From contig NZ_JAOULD010000007.1 in NCBI RefSeq assembly GCF_029882185.1, positions 1 through 57,507 on the forward strand: DNA of 57,507 bases, given 5' to 3'. Each line of letters opens with the position of its first letter. Within the stretch, counting starts at the first letter, position 1. The notes below the pieces were generated by a model. That model ran no database searches. It was not told the DNA's origin and worked only from the letters and a program-made list of their open reading frames with translations. Positions 40,083 to 49,538 of this stretch are shown piece after piece. The position numbers and the translations under genes are program-made. The stretch is from Candidatus Nitrosopumilus sp. (GTDB taxonomy: Archaea > Thermoproteota > Nitrososphaeria > Nitrososphaerales > Nitrosopumilaceae).

Positions 40083-42110
40083 GTGGTAAAAAATCATCTT
40101 GCGTCTGAAACAAGTCCATATCTCCTTCAGCATGTAAACAATCCTGTTGATTGGTATGGTTGGAATGAGGAATCATTAAAAAAAGCAAAAGATGAAAACA
40201 AGCCAATCTTTCTTAGTGTTGGATATAGTTCATGTCATTGGTGCCATGTCATGGCTCATGAGTCGTTTGAAAATCAAGATGTTGCTGAATTTATGAATGC
40301 AAATTTCATTAATATCAAAGTTGATCGAGAAGAACGACCTGACATTGATGACATATATCAAAAAGTCTGTCAGATTGCAACAGGTCAAGGAGGTTGGCCT
40401 TTGAGTGTTTTTCTTACTCCTGATCAAAAACCATTCTATGTTGGAACTTATTTCCCAGTTCTGGATTCTTATGGACGTCCAGGGTTTGGAAGTATTTGCA
40501 GACAACTCTCCCAAGCTTGGAAAGAAAAACCTAAAGATATTGAAAAATCTGCCGAAAAATTTCTTGGCGCATTAGATAAAGCCGAAACGATTCAAATTCC
40601 ATCAAAATTAGAAAGGGTTATTCTTGATGAGGCTGCAATGAATCTATTTCAATTGGGAGATGCAACATATGGTGGATTCGGTTCTGCTCCAAAATTTCCA
40701 AATGTTGCAAATGTTTCTTTTCTTTTTAGATATGCAAAACTTACTGGATTAACCAAATTCGCCGAATTTGCGCTCAAAACCCTCAAAAAAATGGCAAATG
40801 GGGGAATATTTGATCAAATTGGAGGTGGTTTTTCTAGATATTCTACTGATGCAAAATGGCTAGTTCCACATTTTGAAAAAATGCTTTATGATAATGCTTT
40901 GATTCCAGTAAACTATGTTGAGGCATTTCAAATTACAAAAGATCCTTTTTACCTTGAAGTTTTACAAAAAACTCTAGATTTCGTTTTACGTGAAATGACT
41001 TCTCCTGAGGGTGGGTTTTATTCTGCATATGATGCTGATTCTGAAGGTGTTGAAGGGAAATACTATGTATGGAAGAAAAGTGAGATCAAAGAAATTCTTG
41101 GGGATGATGCTGATTTGTTCTGCCTATACTATGATGTAACTGATGGTGGAAATTGGGAGGGAAATAATGTCTTGTGTAATAATCTGAACATATCTACAGT
41201 TGCTTTTAATTTTGGGCTTTCTGAAACTGAGGTTAAAAAAATAATTAATTTATGTTCTGAAAAATTATTAAAAGCTCGTTTTTCTAGGATTCCTCCTGGA
41301 TTAGATGACAAAATTTTAGTTTCTTGGAATTCTTTAATGATCACTGCGTTTGCAAAAGGTTATCGTGTTACAGGCGATATGCGATATCTAAACGCTGCAA
41401 AAAACTGTATTTCTTTTATTGAAAACAATTTACTTTCTGATGATAAATTATTACGAACATACAAAAACAAAACTGCAAAAATTGATGGATATTTAGAAGA
41501 TTATTCTTATTTTATCAATGCATTACTTGATGTGTTTGAAGTTGAACCTGATGAAAAATATCTGCAACTGTCTTTGAAATTAGGTCATCATTTAGTTAAT
41601 CATTTCTGGGATTCTGAAAATAACAGTTTCTTTATGACTTCTGATGATCATGAAAAATTGATTATTCGTCCAAAGAGTAACTATGATTTGTCTTTACCTT
41701 CTGGAAATTCTGTATCTGCTTTTGTCATGCTTAGATTGTATCACCTGTCACAAGACCATGCTTTTCTGAAAATTGCTACGAAAATTATGGAATCTCAGGC
41801 ACAAATGGCTGCAGAAAATCCCTTTGGCTTTGGGTATTTGCTAAATACAATTCTAATGTACGTTGAAAAACCTACTGAAATCACCCTCATTAACACTGAA
41901 AATTCCAAAATATGCGAATCACTTCTTTTGGATTATTTGCCAAATTCTATTTTAATAACTATTCATAATGCTTCACAATTGGAGAATCTTTCAAAATATC
42001 CTTTCTTTGCAGGAAAATCTTTTGAAGACAAAACAACTGTTTTTGTTTGTAAGGATTTTGCTTGTTCTTTACCCCTTTACACTCTTGATGAAATTCAATC
42101 AAATCTTTAG
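40083..42110 (+). CDS. Thioredoxin-domain protein, YyaL/SPATA20 family (DUF255)
   Basis: The 675-residue protein begins with GTG 40083 and the family opening [21 protein letters not shown]. The thioredoxin-like domain has CHWC (C51, C54) in [15 protein letters not shown]. An (alpha/alpha)6-barrel C-terminal part follows, with [35 protein letters not shown] and [10 protein letters not shown]. The family is widespread but its activity is not settled; a redox-linked hydrolase or epimerase role is inferred from the fold. Full length for the family. The stop overlaps the convergent gene by four bases. Confidence 0.92.
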   Translation: MVKNHLASETSPYLLQHVNNPVDWYGWNEESLKKAKDENKPIFLSVGYSSCHWCHVMAHESFENQDVAEFMNANFINIKVDREERPDIDDIYQKVCQIATGQGGWPLSVFLTPDQKPFYVGTYFPVLDSYGRPGFGSICRQLSQAWKEKPKDIEKSAEKFLGALDKAETIQIPSKLERVILDEAAMNLFQLGDATYGGFGSAPKFPNVANVSFLFRYAKLTGLTKFAEFALKTLKKMANGGIFDQIGGGFSRYSTDAKWLVPHFEKMLYDNALIPVNYVEAFQITKDPFYLEVLQKTLDFVLREMTSPEGGFYSAYDADSEGVEGKYYVWKKSEIKEILGDDADLFCLYYDVTDGGNWEGNNVLCNNLNISTVAFNFGLSETEVKKIINLCSEKLLKARFSRIPPGLDDKILVSWNSLMITAFAKGYRVTGDMRYLNAAKNCISFIENNLLSDDKLLRTYKNKTAKIDGYLEDYSYFINALLDVFEVEPDEKYLQLSLKLGHHLVNHFWDSENNSFFMTSDDHEKLIIRPKSNYDLSLPSGNSVSAFVMLRLYHLSQDHAFLKIATKIMESQAQMAAENPFGFGYLLNTILMYVEKPTEITLINTENSKICESLLLDYLPNSILITIHNASQLENLSKYPFFAGKSFEDKTTVFVCKDFACSLPLYTLDEIQSNL

Positions 42111-42427
42111 TTCTTTTTTAAATCCACTTCGATGATATTTCCGACTTGTGGTCTTCCCATGTTGTCATATCTTGACTTTGGCATTGCAATTGTGATCTGA
42201 GTCTGCTGATATGATTTGATATTTACTGTTGGCTGTGCTTGTAAAATTGCTTCTAATAATGGCATTACTTGCTCTTTAGTTTCTGAATCTAGTTTTTTTG
42301 AAACGTTCTCAATTATCATCTGTTTTTGAGATATTGGCTCAGTTGAAATATTTTCAATCAAAGTTAATTGAACCATCTGACCGTTATCTACTATTTGTGT
42401 AATTTTAAATTCATTTGTGTCTGGCAT
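42107..42427 (-). CDS. Hypothetical acid-rich protein
   Basis: The frame starts with TTG 42484, but ATG 42427 ([20 protein letters not shown]) is preferred because the TTG lies inside the upstream microprotein gene that ends at 42459. The 106-residue protein has a beta-strand start, a helical part ([25 protein letters not shown]) and a strand-rich close ([20 protein letters not shown]). No family recognised. The microprotein upstream is likely in the same transcript. Confidence 0.65.
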   Translation of the reverse strand: MPDTNEFKITQIVDNGQMVQLTLIENISTEPISQKQMIIENVSKKLDSETKEQVMPLLEAILQAQPTVNIKSYQQTQITIAMPKSRYDNMGRPQVGNIIEVDLKKN

Positions 42428-42458
42428 GTGAAATGATCTGTTTCCTGATGATTTATCT

Positions 42459-42551
42459 TTAACGAATTGAAAAATACAATGCAACTACTGCTGTGACTAC
42501 TGCTGCAGATACTCCTAACCCAAAGATTATTTTGCTTCCATCCACTTTCAT
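42459..42551 (-). CDS. 30-residue one-helix membrane microprotein
   Basis: ATG 42551 reads MKVDGSKIIFGLGVSAAVVT then AVVALYFSIR and ends at TAA 42459-42461. A short basic head, a glycine- and alanine-rich membrane helix and a terminal arginine are typical of a bitopic microprotein. It lies directly upstream of the hypothetical gene at 42107-42427, and its end makes the ATG at 42427 the natural next start. Confidence 0.55.
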   Translation of the reverse strand: MKVDGSKIIFGLGVSAAVVTAVVALYFSIR

Positions 42552-42660
42552 AATTTTTACTAAAAATAGTTGGAATTAAACCCTGCTGATTTTCTTCATT
42601 TTTAAAATTTATTCACTGATGATTTCTACGTAAGTGTTTTAATAGAAAATTTGCTATGTC

Positions 42661-42749
42661 TATTATCGCATACTAACTGTATTCATACACCTGCGATAGT
42701 ACCGCGTCCAACAGGAGTCATAAAGAGTGTCCATTTGGGCACTCTTTTT
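42661..42749 (+). ncRNA. Structured RNA candidate with terminator-like 3' hairpin
   Basis: TATTATCGCA (42661-42670) can pair with TGCGATAGTA (42692-42701), one G-T wobble, making a 10-bp stem. After a 20-base linker, AAAGAGTGTCC (42722-42732) pairs with GGGCACTCTTT (42737-42747) over a four-base loop and runs into T residues. A TATA-like TTTTAATAG at 42637-42645 is placed about 20 bases before the first stem. The whole looks like a short independent plus-strand RNA. No coding frame fits. The 3' hairpin could instead serve the convergent minus-strand gene that ends at 42748. Confidence 0.5.
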
Positions 42750-43089
42750 AATTAAAATCACTGTCTGTCTGATTTTCATGCTCTTCTTCTTTCTTATGTG
42801 TCTCTGGTTTTGGAGGATCAAGGATAGCTTTTTTGATTAATGCCGCACGCTCTTTTATTATCTGATTAAATTCTCTCATGTCGTCTAGCCCTGGTGTCTG
42901 TTGTTGATTTTGATATGCTTGTAAAAATCCAGAATATACACATCCTGTGATTATTCCAAATGCTGTATCTGGAACTGATTCTATTTCAGGAACAAAGTTT
43001 TCTGCTATTTGCTTGTAAGATTCTGATTCATTAATGTAATAGTCTACTAGGCTGTCTATGAAATCTCTATTTTCCTTTGAAATTGCCAT
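42748..43089 (-). CDS. Hypothetical protein
   Basis: The 113-residue soluble protein has helices in the N-terminal half (AISKENRDFIDSLVDYYINES) and a middle PDTAFGIITGCVYSGFLQAYQNQ. The Lys/Glu-rich C-terminal tail (PPKPETHKKEEEHENQT) looks disordered. ATG start at 43089. No family recognised. Its stop abuts the RNA-like hairpin at 42722-42747. Confidence 0.6.
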   Translation of the reverse strand: MAISKENRDFIDSLVDYYINESESYKQIAENFVPEIESVPDTAFGIITGCVYSGFLQAYQNQQQTPGLDDMREFNQIIKERAALIKKAILDPPKPETHKKEEEHENQTDSDFN

Positions 43090-43161
43090 CTGTTTTTTCT
43101 TAATTTCCTAGTTTATTTAATTGTCTTTGATTAATCGTTTATTTATTCATAAATCGGTTTG

Positions 43162-43623
43162 ATGGTGTTGTGGAAATTAGAATCAGATGAAGGTTTTTTT
43201 CGAATATATGATTCAAAAAAACTCATTGCAGGATATTTTGATCCTGATTATGGAGATGTTTTCTCAAAAGATAACTCTGAAGAAATTATTTCGTCTATGA
43301 TAAAAAATCATGAAAAGATCTCAGGTGGACTCTTGATGATTCCCTGTGTAAAATTTCGATTATTTGATACTGATTTGGATACCTCTTTGGAAAATGTAGA
43401 AGCGCAAGTACTACGGGTGAATGCTCATTTACAAAAATGGAAGAATTTCCTATCTGAAACTAATCGTCAATCTCATTCGATCCGAATATCCCATACTGAT
43501 CAGGACATGTTAACCATCACATTTCCAATAGTTTTTTCAAAACCCACTCCTCTTGAAAAATTATCCTTACTTGAGGAACTTTTCGAAACTTTGGAATTGT
43601 TGCAAAAATCTAGTTTGCTGTGA
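43162..43623 (+). CDS. Hypothetical protein
   Basis: The frame opens with TTG 43159, but ATG 43162 is taken. The 153-residue soluble protein begins VLWKLESDEGFFRIYDSKKLIAGYF. It has beta strands with a helical C-terminus (TPLEKLSLLEELFETLELLQKS). The N-terminal half, with DPDYGDVFSKDNSEEI, has no recognised family. There is no signal peptide. Confidence 0.65.
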   Translation: MVLWKLESDEGFFRIYDSKKLIAGYFDPDYGDVFSKDNSEEIISSMIKNHEKISGGLLMIPCVKFRLFDTDLDTSLENVEAQVLRVNAHLQKWKNFLSETNRQSHSIRISHTDQDMLTITFPIVFSKPTPLEKLSLLEELFETLELLQKSSLL

Positions 43624-43633
43624 TCCTGTTTGT

Positions 43634-44323
43634 TTAAGGAAGGTGGTCTTTTTTCCATTTTTCAGCTTCATTTATGCAGTTAAACCACTTGACTTCTATG
43701 TTGTCTGAGTCAAATTCATTTACTTTATTTTTAAATTCGATGTCACATTTGTTTTTCATATTTTCTGAAATCTGAATTACTTTTTGTTTGAGAACATTAT
43801 CTGGTGGAGAAAATTTGTCATCTTCATTAAATTCTACTATTCCTGATTTAGCTAGCTGAAATTCAACCAATCCTAAATTTTCATATTCATAAGCTTCTTG
43901 AATTTGTGTATCTGATCTTACTTTTGCTGATTCATCCCCTGTTGAAATCCATTTGATATATTCAATATCGCTTTTTAATTGAGTCTCAGATGAAATCTTG
44001 AACAATTCTACAGAACTTTCAAATAATTTTGATGGTGACAACTGATCATATTTGGAAATGATTTTTTCAAATTCTGTTACATGTTTGTCATAGTATTCCA
44101 ACAATTCTTCTTTAGTAATATCTCCTTCATCCCATTTGATTTTTTCAGAATAAAATTTTGTTTGCAATTCTGCAACGTCTTGTTGAATTTGTGCTAATTC
44201 GTTACCGAATTGAAATCCTTTCTGCTTGGTCTGTTCTGCTGAATAGTTGTATGCAATTATTGATAAAATGATTATAATTCCTATTATGGCAATTGTGATG
44301 TTTTGTATTTTGTTTTTTTTCAA
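43634..44323 (-). CDS. Membrane-anchored coiled-coil protein
   Basis: The 229-residue protein has one N-terminal membrane helix (residues 7-25, KIQNITIAIIGIIIILSIIAYNY). Charged helical segments follow (ELAQIQQDVAELQTKFYSEKIKWDEGDITKEELLEYYDKH), probably outside the membrane. Family not recognised. It overlaps the upstream gene 44320-44610 by four bases, so the two are coupled. The C-terminus KEWFNCINEAEKWKKDHLP-like region includes two cysteines. Confidence 0.65.
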   Translation of the reverse strand: MKKNKIQNITIAIIGIIIILSIIAYNYSAEQTKQKGFQFGNELAQIQQDVAELQTKFYSEKIKWDEGDITKEELLEYYDKHVTEFEKIISKYDQLSPSKLFESSVELFKISSETQLKSDIEYIKWISTGDESAKVRSDTQIQEAYEYENLGLVEFQLAKSGIVEFNEDDKFSPPDNVLKQKVIQISENMKNKCDIEFKNKVNEFDSDNIEVKWFNCINEAEKWKKDHLP

Positions 44324-44610
44324 AGATAATCTATGTAATTCCCATTCTCGTCTAACTTTAATTCAATTGTTAATTCTGTACCGCTGATAAAAGAATCGTT
44401 TCTTGTAGTTCTCACTCTTCCTACTACCAACTCATATGGCCAAATTTCTACAACTATTGAACCGACTTTGGCAGTTGGTGTCTCTGTAATTTCCATATCT
44501 TCACGTTTAACGCCATGTCTTTCAAGCATGTGTATGGCATGATCTAAAAGTGGCTTTGGATTATTGTAATTTAACACCCATACTGGTGCTTCGTAATCAA
44601 TTTTCTGCAA
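44320..44610 (-). CDS. Hypothetical small beta-rich protein
   Basis: The 96-residue protein starts with ATG at 44610. It reads APVWVLNYNNPKPLLDHAIHML, then EITETPTAKVGSIVVEIWPYELVVG and a final ELTIELKLDENGNYIDYL. Alternation of beta strands and one helix suggests a small sandwich domain. Its stop overlaps the membrane-anchored coiled-coil gene by four bases. No family recognised. Confidence 0.6.
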   Translation of the reverse strand: MQKIDYEAPVWVLNYNNPKPLLDHAIHMLERHGVKREDMEITETPTAKVGSIVVEIWPYELVVGRVRTTRNDSFISGTELTIELKLDENGNYIDYL

Positions 44611-44643
44611 TTTGAAACAATCCTGAATTTACTCATATAACAA

Positions 44644-44877
44644 TTATTCGGGAACTATTACATTTAATGTCATTGTACTTACAACTCTGGATAGTTTTCT
44701 AATAGTTGAAATGACTTTTTCAAATTCCTCTTGATTGTCTGTCTTTACTTCTGCAATTACATCATATGCACCAAAAGTTAGATATGCGTTAGTAATGTCT
44801 TGCATTTGCTTTAATTCATCAACGATGTATTCCTCGGCTCCCAGATCACAATTTAATAAAATGAATCCTTTATGCAT
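44644..44877 (-). CDS. Stand-alone Lrp/AsnC ligand-binding (RAM) domain protein
   Basis: The 77-residue protein is the RAM sensory domain without a helix-turn-helix: HKGFILLNCDLGAEEYIVDEL, DITNAYLTFGAYDVIAEVKT, then the helix FEKVISTIRKL and the closing strand RVVSTMTLNVIV. Stand-alone RAM proteins in archaea assemble into ring oligomers and sense amino acids or other small molecules. A frameshifted homolog is at 36174-36400. It lies after the DEAD-box gene on the minus strand. Confidence 0.85.
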   Translation of the reverse strand: MHKGFILLNCDLGAEEYIVDELKQMQDITNAYLTFGAYDVIAEVKTDNQEEFEKVISTIRKLSRVVSTMTLNVIVPE

Positions 44878-44922
44878 TGTCTGTTTATGATTATGGAGTT
44901 CTTGTCTTTAAGTTTTCTAGTG

Positions 44923-46227
44923 TTACCATCTACTGCGTCCGCCGTAGCTATTTCTATTACTGTCTGAGTCTCTTCTTTTTCGAGTTCTGTCATCTCTTGG
45001 ATTGCTGCCTCTGTCTGATCTTCTATATCCTCCTCCTCTAGAATAATTAGATCTGGATTGGCCTCCATATCTTCTTGATGGGGTTTGTCTTTTCAGTGGA
45101 TCTGGAATTGAAATTTGTATTCCCATTTCTTGATTTAAATCTCTAATTGGTACTTTGATTTGGCGCTTGATTAGATTCCAATCTCCTACTGATGAATATG
45201 ATACAAATGTAACGGCTTTACCTTTTGCACCTGCTCTGGCGGTTCTTCCAATTCTATGAAAGTATGCCATCTCTTGATTTGGTACATCATAATTAATCAC
45301 TAATTCTACTCTTGGAACATCTATTCCTCTTGATGCTACATCTGTTGCTACAAGAATGTCTGCTTTACCACTTCTGAATTTTCCCATTGATTGCTCTCTT
45401 CTATGCTGTGACATGTCACCTTCAATAGCAACTGCATTGAATTTTTCTTGATGGAGGAATTTTGCCACATCACGAGTTCTGTATTTTGTAGAACAAAATA
45501 CTATGCTTTGACCTTTTGTTGGTTTTATGAAATCAAGTAGGTATTTGAATTTGTCTCTGTCTTTAATCACTAAATATGATTGGTCTATTCCTTCTCCGCT
45601 GAGATCATCTGCATCTAACAAGAATTGTTTTGGATTCTTTAGATATTCCTCAGACAATCTCAAAATTTCTGTTGGCATTGTTGCTGAAAATAATGCCATC
45701 ACTCTGTCTTCTGGGGCTAAATCCAAAATAAATGAAATATCGTCCACAAATCCCATATCTAACATGGTATCTGCTTCATCTAGAACAATATGTGAGATAT
45801 CTCTGAGTTCTATTGATCCTCTTTTGAGATGATCTATCAATCTACCTGGTGTTGCTACTACAATTTCAACTCCTCTATGGAGTACATCTAACTGAATTCC
45901 CATTCCTTGTCCTCCGTAGACTGTAGCTATTTTGATTCCTGTATATTTTCCAAATTTCTTGATTTCATCGCTGATTTGCATTGCAAGTTCTCTTGTAGGT
46001 GCCATTATCAATCCCTGAATTCCTTGTTTGGGTTGAATCTCTTGCAACATTGACAATGCAAATGCTGCTGTTTTTCCAGAGCCTGTATGAGCTTGTCCCA
46101 CTACATCTCTACCTGAAAGTAACACTGGAATTACTGCTTCTTGAATTGGGAATGCTTCTTCAAAGCCTTGATCAGTAATTCCTCTTAGTATCTCGTCGCT
46201 TAATCCTAAATCTTGAAATTTTGTCAT
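44923..46227 (-). CDS. DEAD-box RNA helicase
   Basis: ATG 46227 (MTKFQDLGLSDEIL) is chosen over the extended frame's start at 46272 because it matches family N-termini. The 434-residue protein has Q-motif GFEEAFPIQEAVIP, AHTGSGKT, PTRELAMQI, VLDEADTM, SAT, and the C-terminal RGIDVPRV and HRIGRTARAG motifs. A basic, glycine- and arginine-rich tail with RGGGYRRSDRG and Ser/Arg repeats follows, which probably binds RNA. Role: unwinding of RNA, often cold-induced in such organisms. Confidence 0.95.
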   Translation of the reverse strand: MTKFQDLGLSDEILRGITDQGFEEAFPIQEAVIPVLLSGRDVVGQAHTGSGKTAAFALSMLQEIQPKQGIQGLIMAPTRELAMQISDEIKKFGKYTGIKIATVYGGQGMGIQLDVLHRGVEIVVATPGRLIDHLKRGSIELRDISHIVLDEADTMLDMGFVDDISFILDLAPEDRVMALFSATMPTEILRLSEEYLKNPKQFLLDADDLSGEGIDQSYLVIKDRDKFKYLLDFIKPTKGQSIVFCSTKYRTRDVAKFLHQEKFNAVAIEGDMSQHRREQSMGKFRSGKADILVATDVASRGIDVPRVELVINYDVPNQEMAYFHRIGRTARAGAKGKAVTFVSYSSVGDWNLIKRQIKVPIRDLNQEMGIQISIPDPLKRQTPSRRYGGQSRSNYSRGGGYRRSDRGSNPRDDRTRKRRDSDSNRNSYGGRSRW

Positions 46228-46328
46228 TTTGTTTTTTTCTCTTTGGCAATGACGAAAAAGCTCATTGCCCACTCGTCATTATTCTGATACATGATCCCAC
46301 CTTATGTCTAATAAACGCTTGTTATTCT

Positions 46329-47114
46329 TTATGCATCCAATTGAGCATCAATGATTTTTTTGAAACTCTCAAATGGCTGGGCTCCTTTTAATTCAACATA
46401 TCCTACAATATCATTTCCAACAAAGAATCCTGGTGTTCCTGAAACTCCGTATTCTCTTCCATCATCAAGATCTTTTTTAATTTCTGGAATGAATTTTCCA
46501 CTAGAAAGACATGAATCAAATTCTTCTTGATCTAATTTCATATCTGTTGCATATTGATTGAATAATGATAATGCATCCACAGTATCTAGTTTATTCCATT
46601 CGTTTTGTTTTTCAAACAATGTATCATGCATCTCTCTGAATTTTCCTTGTTCATTTGCACATTCAGCTGCAACTGATGCAGGTAATGCATTTGGATGAAT
46701 GCTTTGTATTGGAAAATCTCTAAAAACCAATTTTACTTTTCCTTGTTCGATATATTCTTCAAGAATTAACGGTAATGTCTGGGTATGGAATCTTGCACAA
46801 AATGGACATTGAAAATCTGAAAATTCCACAATTGTAATTGGAGCGTTTGGATTTCCTATGATGGGATCATCATCTGTTGAAATTTTTACAGGTGCTGATG
46901 GTTGTTTTGTGGGCAATTGATTTTGCAATAATTCTAATTCTAATTTTGCTATTGCATCATCAAGATCTTCTTCTGAAATTTGATTGAAATTTGATGTATA
47001 TGATCCTGCAAAGAATGCTGCAACTCCTACTAAGATAATTATCATTACTATCATTCCATTAAACGTAGATTTCTTCACTGATACTTTTTGATTAGGTTCT
47101 TCCTCAAAACTCAT
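46329..47114 (-). CDS. Membrane-anchored DsbA-like thiol-disulfide oxidoreductase
   Basis: The 261-residue protein has an N-terminal membrane helix (about residues 20-38), then a short linker. The DsbA-like domain has CPFC at 103-106 in VEFSDFQCPFCARFH. The cis-proline loop is VSGTPGFFVGNDIVGY. DsbA or related thioredoxins oxidise or isomerise disulfides in exported proteins. Because many exported proteins here carry cysteines, this may act on them. Start ATG at 47114. Confidence 0.9.
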   Translation of the reverse strand: MSFEEEPNQKVSVKKSTFNGMIVMIIILVGVAAFFAGSYTSNFNQISEEDLDDAIAKLELELLQNQLPTKQPSAPVKISTDDDPIIGNPNAPITIVEFSDFQCPFCARFHTQTLPLILEEYIEQGKVKLVFRDFPIQSIHPNALPASVAAECANEQGKFREMHDTLFEKQNEWNKLDTVDALSLFNQYATDMKLDQEEFDSCLSSGKFIPEIKKDLDDGREYGVSGTPGFFVGNDIVGYVELKGAQPFESFKKIIDAQLDA

Positions 47115-47190
47115 TTCAATTCATTGAACATTCAGCATACTTAATCGTATTGCCAAATTTTGGCTAAAGACCGATTTAAAAATTTGAAAA

Positions 47191-47263
47191 GCCAATGACG
47201 GGATCTGAACCCATGACCTATTGATTACAAATCAATTGCTCTACCAGGCTGAGCTACATTGGC
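47191..47263 (-). tRNA. tRNA-Thr (anticodon TGT)
   Basis: The minus strand starts GCCAATG at 47263 and ends CATTGGC at 47191, a perfect seven-pair acceptor stem. The D arm has GCTCAGCCTGGTAGAGC. The anticodon stem is ATTGA/TCAAT with loop TTTGTAA, giving TGT, which reads ACA threonine codons. The T arm is ATGGG/CCCGT with loop TTCAGAT. There is no encoded CCA. The tRNA is 73 bases without an intron. Confidence 0.93.
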
Positions 47264-47387
47264 ACGAAGTAAAATGAAATTTTTGACGGTTTAAAGTGTT
47301 ACCTGTGGTTCATTTCAAAATGATCTTTATTCGAAAATCGCTAAATTCGCCGTCAATTTATAATAATCCTATATTTTGATACCTCAT

Positions 47388-47612
47388 ATGAGATACATCG
47401 AACCTACTAGAGTCAAGGTTTTGATGATGATGTTTTTTGCAACTGGTTCTATTGGTATTGTTATTGGGTTATCTCCAATTGCTGGACCTCAACAAACTCT
47501 TATGGTTACTTTTATGGGTGTGATAAACATAGGGCTGGGTGCGTTCTTTACCTTCATTCTCTTGACTCAGATTCAGAAAGAACCTGATAAAAGAAAGAAA
47601 AAGAAAAAATGA
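47388..47612 (+). CDS. Two-helix membrane protein, hypothetical
   Basis: The frame starts with TTG 47376, but ATG 47388 (MRYIEPTRVKVL) is the natural start. The 74-residue protein has two helices (about residues 10-30 and 38-59) and a strongly basic tail (KEPDKRKKKKK) inside. A TATA-like TTTATAATAA (47357-47366) lies about 20 bases upstream. No family is recognised. Confidence 0.65.
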   Translation: MRYIEPTRVKVLMMMFFATGSIGIVIGLSPIAGPQQTLMVTFMGVINIGLGAFFTFILLTQIQKEPDKRKKKKK

Positions 47613-47681
47613 TTAATTCTATATCTCATTTGAAAATGCTTTTGTCATGTCCAATTAAAGTATAAATAATAACTATCTTTC

Positions 47682-48245
47682 ATGAATTCAGAAATGCTAG
47701 ATCTAGTTGCAAAGAATTTGTTTCTTACTAAAGGCAAAGGCGTTCATGAAGACAGATTGACTAGTTTTGAATATGCATTACGTGATGCAGGAATTGCAGG
47801 AACTAACCTTGTTTTAATTTCCAGCATATTTCCTCCAAAAGCAAAACTAATTTCTAGAAAAGAAGGGTTGAAAAAAATTTCACCTGGGCAAATCTTGTTT
47901 ACTATTTATTCTAAAAATCAGACAAATGAACCTCATCGAGTATGTTCTGCATCTGTGGGTCTTGCTCAACCAAAGGACAAAGCACGATATGGATACTTGT
48001 CTGAATATGAGGCATTTGGACAAAATGAAATTCAAGCAGGAGATTATGCTGAAGATATTGCAGCACAAATGCTTGCATCTTCTTTAGGAATTCCTTTTGA
48101 TGCTGATAAGGCATGGAATGAAAAAAGGCAGCAATGGTTAATTTCTGGAGAAATCTACAAAACTCATAACATTACTTCAGCTACTAAGGGTGACAAAGAT
48201 GGAAAATGGACGACCGTCTTTGCAGCAGCTGTTCTTTTATTGTAA
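47682..48245 (+). CDS. pdaD: Pyruvoyl-dependent arginine decarboxylase
   Basis: The 187-residue protein matches PdaD. The self-cleavage site is the serine pair S47-S48 in NLVLISSIFPP; cleavage makes a pyruvoyl group on S48. Other features are FEYALRDAGIAGTNLV and YLSEYEAFGQNEIQAGDYAEDIAAQML. It produces agmatine from arginine for polyamine synthesis. The ATG start gives a normal length. Confidence 0.93.
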   Translation: MNSEMLDLVAKNLFLTKGKGVHEDRLTSFEYALRDAGIAGTNLVLISSIFPPKAKLISRKEGLKKISPGQILFTIYSKNQTNEPHRVCSASVGLAQPKDKARYGYLSEYEAFGQNEIQAGDYAEDIAAQMLASSLGIPFDADKAWNEKRQQWLISGEIYKTHNITSATKGDKDGKWTTVFAAAVLLL

Positions 48246-49394
48246 TTATTTTTTGTATCCTTTAAGATAAAATAAAGCAGCAGCTATTGCAACTATTGTA
48301 ATTATAATTACAACTAAAATTGATTCGTCAAATTCTTGTTTTTCTTCTAACATGCTATCTCCACCAAGTGAAAATTTTAATTCGTTACTGCTCACGGTTG
48401 TTTCTTTACCGAAAATGTATTTTCCTTGAATCATCTGTCCTTCTTCAGGATCAAAAACCCAGCCTTTTTTTGTAATGTCTATTGGAATTTTTTCATTATC
48501 TATTATCTGAGTTGGAATGATATTTCCTCTCACATCTGAAATGTTTGTGTTTTCAGATGAAAGAATTGCTACTTGAACTATTGAATTTAGAGGGTAAAAT
48601 CCTGTTGAGAAATACTCTGATCTTTTCAGTTCATTTGTCTTTAACAATTCTAGTGGATTGATTTTATCGATACTTGGTGCGATTTCAGAATATGTTGTTG
48701 ACACTCTTAATTGAAGCAATGATTTACTGCCTGATGGGATTATGGAAAATGTCATTTTTGCATTTTCATCTGTTGAAAGATTTTTTGCTGCATCATAAAA
48801 TCCTCCCGAATCTCTGATGGTTTTTGGAATTAAAATTGCTGAGATTTTTTCATACATTGAATCGGTGTCTTCCATAGGCATGGTATATGCTGCAGAAACT
48901 GTTCCTTTGCCTGAAACCACTCCTGATGTTTGCAGTGCTGTATTTGTTTCATCGCTGGGCTGAATAAACGTAGAATGCAATTTTGCTTTTGTATCAAAAA
49001 TGTCGTTTATCTCATCAATAAATTGCTCTGATATTTTCAATGTTGAATTTTGAATTTTTAAAAAGTTGGTATCTTCTGGATTTCTTTTTACATTAATCAA
49101 AATACATGATTCCCCATTAACCCCTAGAACACATTTGTCTTGATTTGTAATTATGACTGCTGAAATATTTTCATTTTCTCTAATTCTTTGTTCTAATTCT
49201 GTTGGAATTTTAATTTCTTGAATGCTAGTACTTTGTAATGTGATTGATGATGTTACAATTTGTGTAATTCTTTTATCTATGATAACTTGTGCCGTCTCCT
49301 GAAATGTTGCAAGGCCTATTTCTTGGGAATATGCATAATTTACTGAAATTCCGACTAATGCAATAATTGCAAAGAAAATAATTTTTTGCTGCAT
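48246..49394 (-). CDS. Exported membrane-anchored protein, hypothetical
   Basis: The frame extends to 49517, but ATG 49394 starts a clean signal peptide (MQQKIIFFAIIALVGISVNYAYSQ), so it is preferred. The roughly 382-residue product has a large beta-rich exterior domain with two cysteines (KCVLGVNGESCILI). A C-terminal membrane helix (ILVVIIITIVAIAAALFYLKG) ends in KGYKK. This type I layout suggests a surface protein. No family recognised; the central part resembles other thaumarchaeal exported proteins only in composition. Confidence 0.7.
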   Translation of the reverse strand: MQQKIIFFAIIALVGISVNYAYSQEIGLATFQETAQVIIDKRITQIVTSSITLQSTSIQEIKIPTELEQRIRENENISAVIITNQDKCVLGVNGESCILINVKRNPEDTNFLKIQNSTLKISEQFIDEINDIFDTKAKLHSTFIQPSDETNTALQTSGVVSGKGTVSAAYTMPMEDTDSMYEKISAILIPKTIRDSGGFYDAAKNLSTDENAKMTFSIIPSGSKSLLQLRVSTTYSEIAPSIDKINPLELLKTNELKRSEYFSTGFYPLNSIVQVAILSSENTNISDVRGNIIPTQIIDNEKIPIDITKKGWVFDPEEGQMIQGKYIFGKETTVSSNELKFSLGGDSMLEEKQEFDESILVVIIITIVAIAAALFYLKGYKK

Positions 49395-49538
49395 AGGCTG
49401 TGTTTCTATATGTGAAATTATTAAATTTACTCCTGTTTTGTCTATGTCTTGTTTCTCAACTTGATCCTTCTTCATTTTTTGTAAAATACGTGATATCTGG
49501 TAACTAATATTTCCCATTAATCCAATTATCTGGATAGT

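Noticed and set aside
44853-45068. 71-residue open frame on the minus strand, rich in Glu
   Set aside because: It is an out-of-frame reading of the Ser/Arg-rich tail of the DEAD-box helicase gene.
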